From: CAYQZD01 sp964421875
GTDB lineage: Bacteria; Electryoneota; Tariuqbacteria; Tariuqbacterales; Tariuqbacteraceae
Assembly (NCBI GenBank): GCA_964421875.1
Contig: CAYQZD010000008.1
Coordinates: 1-58,506 of the forward strand
Direction of reading: 5' to 3'
Length of the DNA: 58,506 nucleotides
Part shown: positions 17,900 through 26,908 of the stretch, in pieces
How positions within the stretch are numbered: the first letter of the stretch is position 1
How the letters are laid out: every line of letters begins with the position of its first letter
The notes under the pieces: generated by a model
The model's input: the letters and a program-made list of their open reading frames with translations, nothing else
The model's database searches: none
Told to the model about the DNA's origin: nothing
Translations under genes and position numbers: made by a program

Positions 17900-18850
17900 T
17901 CATTCCAATTCTACCTCATTTTTTCTCAGTCCGCAGATAAAGGCTTCGCAGGGGAGGCATTTCTTCCCTTCAAGCTGGAGTTCTAACAGTCTCAGATTTG
18001 CTTCGGAGCCGGTCCCCACCAGCATCGATTTTTTTCCGCAGACTCCTTTGCCGGGCGGAAGGGATTGGCCGCCGGCGATTTCACAGGATACGATTTTCAG
18101 CCTTTTGCCCTCGATAAAGGTGAATGCTCCGGGATAGGGTGAAAAAGCCCGAACCCGGTTGCGGATTTTCTCCGCGGGTTCAGTCCAGTCGATTCTCATA
18201 TCCTCGGGGCTGACTTTGGGAGCCGGAGTGGCTTTTGATTCATCCTGGGGGACAGTTTTGAGGTCTCCCTTCGACACCAGGTCGAGGCTTTCCAGCAGCA
18301 ACTCCGCCCCTTTCTCTGCAAGATGGTTATGCAGGGTCTGGTAGCTGTCGTCGGGATTGACCGTGACTTCACGCTGGCGCAGGATATTCCCCGCATCGAT
18401 TTTCCCGCCGATAAAAAAGGTGGTTACGCCGGTAATAGTCTCACCGTTCAACAGAGTCCAATGGATTGGGGCTGCGCCGCGGTATTTAGGGAGCATTGAA
18501 GGATGGAGATTGAGGCACCCCAGCGGCGGGATTTTCACCAGCGCCATCGGCATTATGGGGAAGGAAGCGACCACAAACAACTCTGAGCCCAAACGCTCGA
18601 CCTCCCGCTGAAAAGTTAGGTCCCTCAACTTGGAGGGGAGGAGCACCGGTATTTGTGGAGCATAGCTGTCCATAAACAGCTTGACCGCAGTGGGGCTTTC
18701 CTTCAGACCGCGTCCGGCGATACGGTCGCTTTTAGTCACCACCGCCAGCAGTTGGTGCCGTGAATCGACTACAGCCTTCAGCGCGGGAATAGCGAAAGCG
18801 GAAGTCCCGCAAAATATCAGTTTTAGGGCGATGTCAGGGTCATCTCTCAA
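17900..18850 (-). CDS. fmt: Methionyl-tRNA formyltransferase
   Basis: About 316 residues. Formylates initiator Met-tRNA using 10-formyltetrahydrofolate. Visible family features: LIFCGTSAFAIPAL at the N-terminus, KSDRIAGRG, then the active-site block CLNLHPSMLPKYRGAAPIH and GGKIDAGNIL (catalytic Asp), followed by the C-terminal OB-type tRNA-binding domain (RNRVRAFSPYPGAF). Start chosen at a TTG (18848-18850) because GGGGGAG lies four bases before it; a TTG at 18866-18868 is the alternative. It overlaps the end of def, the usual fmt/def pairing, so formylation and deformylation are co-expressed. Confidence 0.95.
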   Translation of the reverse strand: MRDDPDIALKLIFCGTSAFAIPALKAVVDSRHQLLAVVTKSDRIAGRGLKESPTAVKLFMDSYAPQIPVLLPSKLRDLTFQREVERLGSELFVVASFPIMPMALVKIPPLGCLNLHPSMLPKYRGAAPIHWTLLNGETITGVTTFFIGGKIDAGNILRQREVTVNPDDSYQTLHNHLAEKGAELLLESLDLVSKGDLKTVPQDESKATPAPKVSPEDMRIDWTEPAEKIRNRVRAFSPYPGAFTFIEGKRLKIVSCEIAGGQSLPPGKGVCGKKSMLVGTGSEANLRLLELQLEGKKCLPCEAFICGLRKNEVELE

Positions 18851-19358
18851 CAGGCTCCCCCGCGGCAAGCCGTTTAAGTTTTCCCTTAAGCAGGGCTCGT
18901 TTCAAAGGGGGAATCCTGTCAACAAAAAGCACTCCGTTCAGGTGGTCGATTTCATGCTGGAGCACCCGGGCAAGATAACCGTCTGTCTCCATTTCGCGAG
19001 TCTGCCCGGTATAGTCCTGAAATCGCACTTTAATTTTTCCCGGACGGACTACATCTTCACGAATACCGGGTATGGAAAGGCAGCCTTCCTCGTAGGTCCA
19101 CTCTCCCTCGGAGGCGATGATTTCGGGATTGAAGACCGCCATAGTGAAAGGCTCTTCATTCTCGCGGCGGATCATCACTACCAGCAGGCGGATGGATTCC
19201 CCGATTTGGGGAGCGGCGAGTCCGGCGCCGTCGTCGGTGCGGCAGATATCGAGCATCTCTTCGATGAAGGGTTTCCAGTGTTCGCCGAAATCCTCAATCG
19301 TTTTCGCTTTCAGCCGCAGAACCGGGTCGCCGTATATTCTAATTTCTCTATGTTCCAT
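18840..19358 (-). CDS. def: Peptide deformylase
   Basis: 172 residues, full length. Removes the N-formyl group from nascent proteins; a metal enzyme. The three signature motifs are intact: GAGLAAPQIG (motif 1), EEGCLSIPG (motif 2, metal-binding Cys) and HEIDHLNG (motif 3, HExxH with catalytic Glu). The stop codon lies within the first codons of fmt, an overlap that suggests coupled translation. Two residues after the start, REIRIYGDPVLR is the typical deformylase N-terminus, supporting this start. Confidence 0.97.
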   Translation of the reverse strand: MEHREIRIYGDPVLRLKAKTIEDFGEHWKPFIEEMLDICRTDDGAGLAAPQIGESIRLLVVMIRRENEEPFTMAVFNPEIIASEGEWTYEEGCLSIPGIREDVVRPGKIKVRFQDYTGQTREMETDGYLARVLQHEIDHLNGVLFVDRIPPLKRALLKGKLKRLAAGEPVER

Positions 19359-19545
19359 ATTGTCTTAAATCGATATTCAGATATTCATTATTAGCGGCGC
19401 CTTAAAAATCCTTCGAGTCGCCAGTAAATGACAAGAATGCACACGAAAATATCGCGTATAATTCTATTATTCAACTATTAAGAGAGGTTACTCTAAAGCT
19501 CCCCCTCTTCATCCAAACCTGACGATGAAAGAGCTTAACTTCGCG

Positions 19546-20142
19546 CTACTTCTTTTTCATAATGATTTCGTCTATCAGGCCGTAATCTTTGGCTTGTTCG
19601 GCAGAGAGGAAGTAATTACGTTCGGTGTCTTTAGCGATTCTCTTAATAGGCTGGCCGGTGTGTTTAGCCAGGATTTCGTTCAACCGTCCGCGGGTTTTCA
19701 ATATCTCCTTGGTGTGAATCTCCATATCGGTCGCCTGACCCTGAATACCGCCCATCGGCTGGTGAATGAGCACCTTGGAATTGGGCAGGGCTGAGCGTTT
19801 ACCGTCGGAACCGGCGGCAAGCAGCACAGCGGACATAGAGGCGGCCATCCCCAGGCAGATGGTCTGGATATCGCACTTGATGTACTGCATCGTGTCGTAA
19901 ATTGCCATTCCGGCGTGAACGTATCCGCCGGGGCTGTTGATGTAGAGGCTGATGTCTTTTTCCGGGTCGTCCGCGTCAAGGAATAAGAGCTGCGCCACCA
20001 CCACTGAGGCGAGGTAGTCATCGATGCTGCGGCCGATGAAGATGATGCGTTCTTTCATCAAACGGGCGAAAATATCATATGAGCGTTCGCCCTGGGCGGT
20101 CTGTTCGATTACGATGGGAATCTGGCTGATGGTATTGGACAT
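19546..20142 (-). CDS. clpP: ATP-dependent Clp protease proteolytic subunit
   Basis: 198 residues, standard ClpP length. The catalytic triad is S102 (GMAASMSAV), H127 (KVLIHQP) and D172 (AKDTERNYFL). The oxyanion strand YINSPGGYVHAG is intact. ClpP forms a tetradecameric chamber and degrades proteins delivered by ClpX or ClpA/C; neither partner is in this window. It is separated by about 190 bases on each side from def and bshC, so it probably has its own promoter in the AT-rich leader at 20143-20270. Confidence 0.97.
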   Translation of the reverse strand: MSNTISQIPIVIEQTAQGERSYDIFARLMKERIIFIGRSIDDYLASVVVAQLLFLDADDPEKDISLYINSPGGYVHAGMAIYDTMQYIKCDIQTICLGMAASMSAVLLAAGSDGKRSALPNSKVLIHQPMGGIQGQATDMEIHTKEILKTRGRLNEILAKHTGQPIKRIAKDTERNYFLSAEQAKDYGLIDEIIMKKK

Positions 20143-20271
20143 ACCTTGTGTATCCTTTAATAATTATAAATAAATGATAATTGGCGATGTTTTATCTAAA
20201 CTATACATTTTACTTATATTTTACCATTTTATCAAGTTTATTGTTCCGGTGACAGGCTCCTAACAGCATAT

Positions 20272-20296
20272 AAAAAAAACCTCCCTTTGCGGGAGG
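20272..20296 (-). terminator. Rho-independent terminator after bshC
   Basis: On the minus strand a six-base-pair stem CCTCCC/GGGAGG with a five-base loop is followed by eight T residues. It lies 35 bases past the bshC stop and is oriented to end bshC transcription before clpP. Confidence 0.88.
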
Positions 20297-20331
20297 CTTC
20301 TGAAACCGTAATATTTATCTACTACCAGGTA

Positions 20332-21975
20332 TCATTCATCCTCTTGGTGGAGGGAAGGGACCTCCAGCATATGATGGTCGTCGGTGTCGATGTCGAAGTT
20401 CTCCATCAGGTAGTCCAGCAGCCAGAATCCGTGCCGGGAAAGGTAGTGAATGATGTTATAAGTTCGCTCCTGCAGGCGGCGGCGGGGATAGAGCATACTT
20501 TGAGCGGTGCGAAGACTGTTGACCAGGGATTGGTTTTTAGCGGTTAGTCGGTTCATCGTTTTCTGCTTGATACTCTCCATCTGGTAATGAATCTTGCTGA
20601 AGGGTTTGTCCAACTGGCCGGTCATCGAAGGGTCGATTTGCGCCAAACGGTCTTTCAACCACAGGATAAGTTCATCCACTCTGGCTTCCGCATCCCTGAA
20701 AAGCTTGTCGTATTCGCGGTTGGAAACGTCTTCCATTATATCTTTCACAACATCGCCGTATTTACGGAACACATCCTGGGGTTCTATACCGGCTTTCTCA
20801 ATGTGGCGCTGGATGCCGCTGTCGATTAAAGTAGTTGAAACACGGGGCCAGATGATAGGCATTTCAATTTCAAAAAACTCATACACTTTCTTGAGCTGAG
20901 CGAAATAAGCCAATTCCGAGGGGCCGCCAATATAGGCTACATTGGGCAGAAGGAAATCCTGGACAATGGGGCGGAAAGCGACTTTAGGGGAAAAGCGTTC
21001 AGGGTGTTCTTGAGCCAAAGACACCAGTTCCTGTTCGGAAAGTTCCATCTTTTCTTCACCGTTAGCCAGAACTTCCCCTAAAACAGTCAAAGGGATACGG
21101 TTGTTGTCTTTCAGAATGAAGAGATTGAGCAACTCGGAACGGACTTTTATCTGTTGTTCGTAATGCTCCTTTTCCAGTTCCTCGGACTGCTCCACCATCA
21201 ATTGATTAATGCGCCCCTTCTCCTCTAATTTGTGGGCGATGATGGGGGCGGCAAGGCGCTTAAGTTCCGGATTTTCAGAATCGACGATTATCAGCCCCCA
21301 CCTCCCCAGCAGGCGTGTCAGCATTTTCCCGAAGGCTTCCCCCAGTGCTGCGCCGGGGGAGTAGGCTTCGTCCATCAGGCGGGTCACCGCATCGTAGAAG
21401 TCATTGGCGGGGAGTGTCTGTTTAATCCTGCGGGCAAATTCCTCCACATCATTCCCCAGCTTCAAACCTCCCACAGGCTGCTGATTGGTGATATCGCCGC
21501 CGTAGGTGAATTTTTTCGGTTCGTGGTTGACCGGGAGGTAGATGTGATTGACAATAGCATACTCGTGGTCGGAGCTTTCCATCCAGAACATAGGGACCAC
21601 CGGCAGGTTCAGCGTTTCACTGATTCGTGCGGCGACTTTGATGGTGGTAAGGGCTTTGGCGATGGTGTAGAAGGGACCGGTGTAAATATTGCACTGCTGG
21701 CCGGTGATGACGGTTAACGTTTCCTCCTGTTCCAGTAGCTCCAGGTTAGCCTGGGTTTCGTCAGTCATTCCGTAGCCGCGGTTGATTCCCTGAAGCACCT
21801 GCGCCAAAGCGCCGCGGCTGTAGTCCCGGTGCAGAACGTTTTTCGCCAGCCGCGCCAGGTCCGCTTCATTGCGGTGGTGGCCGTTATAGAATTGTCTCAG
21901 ACGGGGGCTGTCGTCGAGGTAATCGTAGTAGAGCGCCGGTTGGTCCGGGATATTTCTGAATGGGATGCGATGCAA
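20332..21975 (-). CDS. bshC: Bacillithiol synthase (cysteine-adding enzyme)
   Basis: 547 residues, close to the usual 530-540. BshC adds cysteine to glucosaminyl-malate in the last step of bacillithiol synthesis. The family's nucleotide-binding-like block is clear: TVITGQQCNIYTGPFYTIAKA, then PMFWMESSDHEYAIVNHIYL, and later IGGPSELAYFAQLKKVYEFF and WPRVSTTLID. A helical coiled-coil region lies at about 395-475. Bacillithiol occurs in Firmicutes and in Bacteroidetes/Deinococcus-type lineages, which fits an FCB host. BshA and BshB are not in this window. The start is a TTG (21973-21975) with no clear ribosome site, so it is uncertain by a few codons. Confidence 0.94.
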   Translation of the reverse strand: MHRIPFRNIPDQPALYYDYLDDSPRLRQFYNGHHRNEADLARLAKNVLHRDYSRGALAQVLQGINRGYGMTDETQANLELLEQEETLTVITGQQCNIYTGPFYTIAKALTTIKVAARISETLNLPVVPMFWMESSDHEYAIVNHIYLPVNHEPKKFTYGGDITNQQPVGGLKLGNDVEEFARRIKQTLPANDFYDAVTRLMDEAYSPGAALGEAFGKMLTRLLGRWGLIIVDSENPELKRLAAPIIAHKLEEKGRINQLMVEQSEELEKEHYEQQIKVRSELLNLFILKDNNRIPLTVLGEVLANGEEKMELSEQELVSLAQEHPERFSPKVAFRPIVQDFLLPNVAYIGGPSELAYFAQLKKVYEFFEIEMPIIWPRVSTTLIDSGIQRHIEKAGIEPQDVFRKYGDVVKDIMEDVSNREYDKLFRDAEARVDELILWLKDRLAQIDPSMTGQLDKPFSKIHYQMESIKQKTMNRLTAKNQSLVNSLRTAQSMLYPRRRLQERTYNIIHYLSRHGFWLLDYLMENFDIDTDDHHMLEVPSLHQEDE

Positions 21976-22155
21976 GGGAAATACTTAATTCTGAATTATG
22001 AATACTGAAAGCCGGATGTTTGACTACTTGTCTTACTATTGGTTAAAGCTATTTGTTTCCGTCTTTTCGAACCAAACCTTCATAATGGGAGTCACACACA
22101 GGGTATTAAGCGGGGCTTCAATGTCAATATCAGAATATTTGTCGATAGATGCAAA

Positions 22156-24672
22156 TTATTCGGTGGAGAATAGAGGCTTTAGTTTATCAATAATTGTGAT
22201 TACTGGGCCAGCGATTTTACCAATTGAACTCGCAGTATCCCCAATGTCACGCAATGCTCTCATCAGTCGCTTTTCACGAGGTTGTGAACGGTTCATTTCA
22301 TCAATCAGGATTTTTGCATCTTCAGCTAGCGATTCAGCATCTTCAGTCTTATCAGAAGGAAGCTTGTTCCCGACTTCGGTTATCTGCTTCAGAAGGTCTT
22401 CAAGTAAAACCTTAACTTGTGGGTTAGTTTCAAGGTGTTGGATAGTGATAAAACTGTCCCTGATGGTGTCGGCGATGGTGATGGGAGCTTCAACACTCGC
22501 TCCATCCCCAAAGATTATAATGTTATTTGCCATGTAAGTGGTGCCCTCATTATTTGAGCGATATCTATGTCTATGATAAGACAAATCTTCGAGATGTTCA
22601 CCATATTTCGATCTTATTTCTTCTTCCATTTTACGAATGTCTATAACATCATCGATAAGATTATAAATATTGACCATTTTGTAACTATTTTTACAATAGA
22701 TACTGTATTGTTTATCCTTCAAGTGTCGTCTGAGATCACTATATGGATGAAAACACGGTTCAGCCATCTTCTTACAGATTTCACAGTTGCAGGGAATGTT
22801 TTTAGTGCACTTTAACCGATGAAATTTATCATGTATATCGTCTATTTCGTTCATCACAAGTGTCATCAAATCCCTTTTGAATTTGCCGGAGATACGGATT
22901 CTAATCTCTTTCTTGCTATAATTCTCAATAATCTCTGCCATAGCATCATCTTTTTCAAGAATAACTCCAGTTCTCCAAACTAGTTTATTATCAACAATGT
23001 AATTGTGCATAGCCACAATGAACCTAGTAAGAATGCCCTTAGGCATAAACTCATAAGTATATCGCAATTGAAGGTTTCTCAATTCATTCCACTTATAATG
23101 CGGTTTATAAATTGTCAGTAATTGTGGAGCAATGAAATTATCTTTTTCACCAGGTATCTGATAACACAGTTTGAAGTTTATCATCAGACGCAGAAGTTCT
23201 TCTCGCATACCCTTGTTTTCATCTTCATTCCAAATACTATCAAGATCGTCACGACTGAAATGACCATAGTTTTTTATAACAGTCTCATTATCTAAAACTT
23301 GGTACACAGCATCAGTACCCCATTCGGGTTTTAAGATGATTATATTACGTAGGATAGGGTCATCTTGAAAATGCAGGCAAACACCCAGATCATGAAGGTA
23401 ATCGCTTAATTGCATCTTATCCTTCTCAAGTTTGAAACCGTTCTGCTGGCATATTTCGGAGTATTCTTCAAGGTTTATATGATCACGCATATCATTGTCT
23501 AAAACTTGTCGCACTTTGACCCAGGTTTTTGGAAGTTCATTACCTACAAGGGGTAGCCTTTGGATGTGGTGTTTTACGTCATCAATTATTGCTGATAGAC
23601 CGCGATTGGTTTTGAGGTTTGTAGCCAGAATTTCCTTGATGTTCGCGAATTGTCCTTTTAGGGCTCTTTCGTCTATTTCCCGATGGCGGTCCTGCTTCTC
23701 GTTTTTTACTATAATCAAAGGGCTGTTATCTGAAAGAAGTTCGACTACATTCAACCAGTAATTAAAATCCGTGTCTTCATTTCTGGTGTCAGCAACAAGA
23801 GCGTAAAATGACCTTTTTGTGAGAAAGAACTGGTGAGTTGTATGATATATTTCCTGACCGCCGAAATCCCAGATGTTGACGCGGAATTTGTCGCCGTTAC
23901 GTGGGAAATACCAAGTGGTGACGTCTATTCCTCTTGTGGTATCTTCATCGCCGGTCAATTTATATTCAGAGTTTTCGATTTTTCTGACAAGGGAGGTCTT
24001 TCCGGCTCCAGGTTCTCCAACAATGAGAAGTTTGGCTTCGAATATACATTCAACTCCTTCATCATAGGTTTGACGATAGTACTCCTTGATTTTCTGTAGA
24101 TTTATTCTATTGAATTCATCATAGACTATTTCAAGTGGTGGTTTCTTTATTTCGTTACCTTTAAGAATAATCCAGCCGAGATTCTGAAGGTGGGCGATAC
24201 TTGCAGGTATTTCAGAAAGTAGATTATTACCAATGTCAATTATTACCAAATTATTAAGTTGAGAGATACTGTCGGGAATTTTAGTTATTTTGTTGCTACT
24301 TAATCCAAGATATATGAGATTATTAAGATGGCTTATATAATTAGGGATTTCAGTTATTCGATTATCGCTCAATTCAAGCATCGAGAGTTTTTCAAGATAC
24401 GTAATACTTTCCGGTATTTCAGTGATTTGATTGTTACTTAAATATAGTTTGACTAGATTATTAAGTTGACTAATGTTGTCTGGAATATTAGCAATTAGAT
24501 TACTATCCAAGTTCAATATTTCCAGCCAATTCATATCCATTACTTCATCAGGGATATGCTTAAACTTATATCCTTTATACATACCATCATGGCTACTCAA
24601 ATTTATTTCTTTAAAACGACACCTACTAGCTTTCTGAATTCCTTGACGGATATGTTTGGGTATGTCGCTCAT
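22156..24672 (-). CDS. LRR-Roc-COR (Roco) GTPase with C-terminal adaptor-like module
   Basis: 838 residues. Residues about 25-185 hold six or seven leucine-rich repeats of about 23 residues (LxxLxLxxNxIxxIP). The Roc GTPase follows: P-loop GEPGAGKTS at 219-227, switch II DFGGQE at 269-274, and NEKQD (324-328) in place of the canonical NKxD. The COR domain covers about 400-620. A cysteine cluster (IPCNCEIC, about 630-638), seen in other bacterial Roco proteins, comes next. The last 125 residues start NIIIFGDGASV and end in an amphipathic IAGPVITIIDKLKP helix. I recall the same tail at the ends of bacterial STAND/NLR-like and other signalling proteins. No signal peptide, so it is cytoplasmic. 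The gene is visibly more AT-rich than its neighbours, suggesting transfer. Roco proteins act as dimeric GTPase switches; the output here is unknown. Confidence 0.92.
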   Translation of the reverse strand: MSDIPKHIRQGIQKASRCRFKEINLSSHDGMYKGYKFKHIPDEVMDMNWLEILNLDSNLIANIPDNISQLNNLVKLYLSNNQITEIPESITYLEKLSMLELSDNRITEIPNYISHLNNLIYLGLSSNKITKIPDSISQLNNLVIIDIGNNLLSEIPASIAHLQNLGWIILKGNEIKKPPLEIVYDEFNRINLQKIKEYYRQTYDEGVECIFEAKLLIVGEPGAGKTSLVRKIENSEYKLTGDEDTTRGIDVTTWYFPRNGDKFRVNIWDFGGQEIYHTTHQFFLTKRSFYALVADTRNEDTDFNYWLNVVELLSDNSPLIIVKNEKQDRHREIDERALKGQFANIKEILATNLKTNRGLSAIIDDVKHHIQRLPLVGNELPKTWVKVRQVLDNDMRDHINLEEYSEICQQNGFKLEKDKMQLSDYLHDLGVCLHFQDDPILRNIIILKPEWGTDAVYQVLDNETVIKNYGHFSRDDLDSIWNEDENKGMREELLRLMINFKLCYQIPGEKDNFIAPQLLTIYKPHYKWNELRNLQLRYTYEFMPKGILTRFIVAMHNYIVDNKLVWRTGVILEKDDAMAEIIENYSKKEIRIRISGKFKRDLMTLVMNEIDDIHDKFHRLKCTKNIPCNCEICKKMAEPCFHPYSDLRRHLKDKQYSIYCKNSYKMVNIYNLIDDVIDIRKMEEEIRSKYGEHLEDLSYHRHRYRSNNEGTTYMANNIIIFGDGASVEAPITIADTIRDSFITIQHLETNPQVKVLLEDLLKQITEVGNKLPSDKTEDAESLAEDAKILIDEMNRSQPREKRLMRALRDIGDTASSIGKIAGPVITIIDKLKPLFSTE

Positions 24673-24775
24673 ATTGTTATCCCGAATTTGTGCTAATATA
24701 TGCTAAAGTTGTCTTGCTCAGTATTTGAGTGATATGCAATTGTCTAATTTTTATAGCATAAGAATTCTTGTTTCC

Positions 24776-24917
24776 AGAGGGATTCCGGCGCAGCCGGAAT
24801 CCCTCTAGTAGTATACAGCCCCCCCACTTTCCCCCACAATCTTCCAACGGAATGCGATTCCGCCCTGCATTTTTCAGAGGGCGTTCAGTCCGACGGACGG
24901 CGGCGCCTTGAACGCCC
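24776..24917. repeat. Cluster of three inverted repeats in the Roco leader
   Basis: A perfect 14-bp inverted repeat with a 3-base loop lies at 24776-24806 (arms begin AGAGGGATTCC). A second, CGGAAT-GCG-ATTCCG, is at 24848-24862. A third has arms GGGCGTTCA at 24879-24887 and TGAACGCCC at 24909-24917, enclosing the smaller GTCC-GAC-GGAC. They fill the GC-rich half of the 263-base gap between the kelch gene stop and the Roco start. None has a T-run, so a simple terminator is unlikely; a REP/MITE-like remnant is possible. Confidence 0.7.
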
Positions 24918-24935
24918 CCTATTCGCATCTCGCAG

Positions 24936-26672
24936 CTATTTCACCAGCAAGAGCTTCTGAGTCTGCGTCATCCCTTCCGCTGTCAACCGCGCGAAATACA
25001 CCCCGCTCGACATCGCGGAAGCTTCCCATACAGCTTGGTGAGTTCCCGCGGGGTAGTAACCTTCAGCCAGGCGCGCCACTTCCCTGCCCTGAATGTCGTA
25101 AACCGCCATCTTCACATTACCCGCAACTCGCAACTCGAAGCTGATAGCGGTGGAAGCGTTGAAGGGATTGGGGGAAGAATAGAGAACCGAGAACTGAGAA
25201 CAGGGAACTGAAATTTTTTCCTCATCATCCCAGCCGTGAAGAGTCCAGCCTTGATTAGGATTGGGCGCAGCGTCTCCGGCGAGCTTGGTGAAGGGGAAGC
25301 TGTCGAGAGAAACCATCGAATCCGGCAGCGCCCTTACCTTGCCGACATAGGTATAGTTCCCCGGCGGCGCGATACCGGGCACGTTTTGAGACAACTGGCG
25401 CATAATGGTGGCGCTTCCCGGCGCGGTGAGTCCGAACCGCTCTATGATGGGCCCGTAAACCGTTCCGTTGGGAAGGATAACTTCGGTCCAGGCGTCGAAA
25501 TTGACCGCGCTATTAGTCAGGTTCTCGATTTCAGCAGAAAAGATGATGTTCCCGCCTGAAGGGGGAAGCTGGATAGGTGTAGTCCGGGGAGTCAAGGTCA
25601 ACAGCAGGGGACCTCCCGGCGGATTCAAGCCTTTATAGGCGACATTAAACCAGGTTGAGCCGTTGTAACCGCCGACGCGGAGGATGTAATTGCCATCCTG
25701 GACATAGACCGCGCTGTTAAGACCGTAGTTAACCGGGAGCGGCGATTCCAGGAACCAAGCGTCGGCGTAGGGATCGTAAACCTGCACTGCATCGATAGCA
25801 GGCCAGGTAGAATAACCCCCTCCCCCGCCCACGCAGAATATATAGCGCGAGTTTTTAGAGGTGCTGAAGAGCAGAAAACCGTTGGCTTGGGGAAGGCTGG
25901 CTTTATTCTCCCACTGGTTGGTGGCGGGATTGAAGGCGCGGACAACATCCAGGTAGCTCCCGGAGTTATTAGTGCCTCCCATCACATAGAATTTCCCGTC
26001 AAACCATTTGCCGCCGCTGTAGTTGCAGGTATCGGGATAGGCGGGGAGAACTTCATATTGATTAGTGCTCAGGTTATAGCGGTGGGCGAGATTGATACGG
26101 CCTCGATAGGTGCCTCCGGTGTAGTCGCTGCCGCCTGACAGGTAAACATAATTACCCCCGTCCCAGTCGCCGGTGAAGCCGCAGGCCTGGACGGGGTAGC
26201 AGGCTAATGTGTCCCATACTCCCAGCGGTCCTCCGCCGGTGGGAGTGAAGCGCTGCAGGTCTCCGTACGCCACTAAGTTGACTTGGTCGTAACGTCCGAA
26301 TAGATAGAAACAGCCATTGGCGACCACGCCGCAGTAGTTTCTATGGACCAAAGGAGGCGCTACGGAATTAACCCAGGTGTTGGTGGGGATATGATAGGCG
26401 ATACCGGTGGCGTTGCCGGTGCCGGAGCCGAAGAAGTAAACGTAGTCGCCGATGACGCCGGACGAGGTGCGTCCGATGCCGACCGGAGCATTGGCGATGC
26501 TCTGCCAGGCGATGCTGTCCACCGCCCCGCCCGGCGAGTAGATTGGTTTAACATAACCGAATCCCATTTCGGAATTTACAGGGAATTCATTACGCGGGGT
26601 GTCGGCTATGAGCGCAGCGGCGAGAGCGAGCGAAAGAAAGAAAAAACCGAGTAAACTGATGGAAGCTTTCAT
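24936..26672 (-). CDS. Secreted kelch-propeller protein with T9SS sorting domain
   Basis: 578 residues from the ATG at 26670-26672, preferred because GGAGGAG lies four bases upstream and the signal peptide (KASISLLGFFFLSLALAAAL) then begins at once. A longer frame exists upstream but lacks both features. Residues about 45-345 contain five to six kelch motifs (GDYVYFFGSGTG, GGSDYTGGTY, FDGKFYVMGGTN, IFCVGGGGG, ILRVGGYNG), forming a beta-propeller. The shared pre-sorting module is at about 358-480 (DAWTEVILPNG, GWTLHGWDDEE), then a heptad-repeat hinge and the sorting domain (SSPNPFNAS to KLLLVK). Likely a surface-exposed or released binding protein; ligand unknown. First gene of the cargo island on the Roco side. 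Confidence 0.93.
   Translation of the reverse strand: MKASISLLGFFFLSLALAAALIADTPRNEFPVNSEMGFGYVKPIYSPGGAVDSIAWQSIANAPVGIGRTSSGVIGDYVYFFGSGTGNATGIAYHIPTNTWVNSVAPPLVHRNYCGVVANGCFYLFGRYDQVNLVAYGDLQRFTPTGGGPLGVWDTLACYPVQACGFTGDWDGGNYVYLSGGSDYTGGTYRGRINLAHRYNLSTNQYEVLPAYPDTCNYSGGKWFDGKFYVMGGTNNSGSYLDVVRAFNPATNQWENKASLPQANGFLLFSTSKNSRYIFCVGGGGGYSTWPAIDAVQVYDPYADAWFLESPLPVNYGLNSAVYVQDGNYILRVGGYNGSTWFNVAYKGLNPPGGPLLLTLTPRTTPIQLPPSGGNIIFSAEIENLTNSAVNFDAWTEVILPNGTVYGPIIERFGLTAPGSATIMRQLSQNVPGIAPPGNYTYVGKVRALPDSMVSLDSFPFTKLAGDAAPNPNQGWTLHGWDDEEKISVPCSQFSVLYSSPNPFNASTAISFELRVAGNVKMAVYDIQGREVARLAEGYYPAGTHQAVWEASAMSSGVYFARLTAEGMTQTQKLLLVK
25182..25209. repeat. Heptad array in kelch gene hinge (4 units)
   Basis: Units gagaacc, gagaact, gagaaca and gggaact lie head to tail, just upstream (in translation) of the PNPFN motif of the sorting domain. 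Confidence 0.9.
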
Positions 26673-26855
26673 TTTCTCCTCCAAGATAAATGAACATGAT
26701 AGTGGAAGGAATGTTCTAATTTTACGAAATCGGCGAGGCTGCTCTTGGAATAATCCTATTGTCGAGTATAATGAACTGCAGGTCGAGGCAGGCCGGACAT
26801 ATTTTAAGATACAGGCGGGAAAGCAATTTCGCAAGTTTTTTCCGGTAAAATCCCA

Positions 26856-26884
26856 TAAAAAAGCCCCTCGTCGTCGGGGGCTTT
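26856..26884 (-). terminator. Rho-independent terminator after the C1 peptidase gene
   Basis: On the minus strand AAAGCCCC and GGGGCTTT form an eight-base-pair stem around a nine-base loop, continuing into a run of T residues. It lies 25 bases past the stop at 26909 and should end the transcript of the upstream cargo genes before the kelch gene. Confidence 0.85.
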
Positions 26885-26908
26885 AACTCTAATATCGATA
26901 ATTGAGAC

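Noticed and set aside
24776..24806. Rho-independent terminator
   Set aside because: The stem is perfect, but no T-run follows on either strand.
24677..24928. 83-residue minus-strand frame in the Roco leader
   Set aside because: It consists of the inverted-repeat cluster and AT-rich leader, has no ribosome site and no recognisable protein features.
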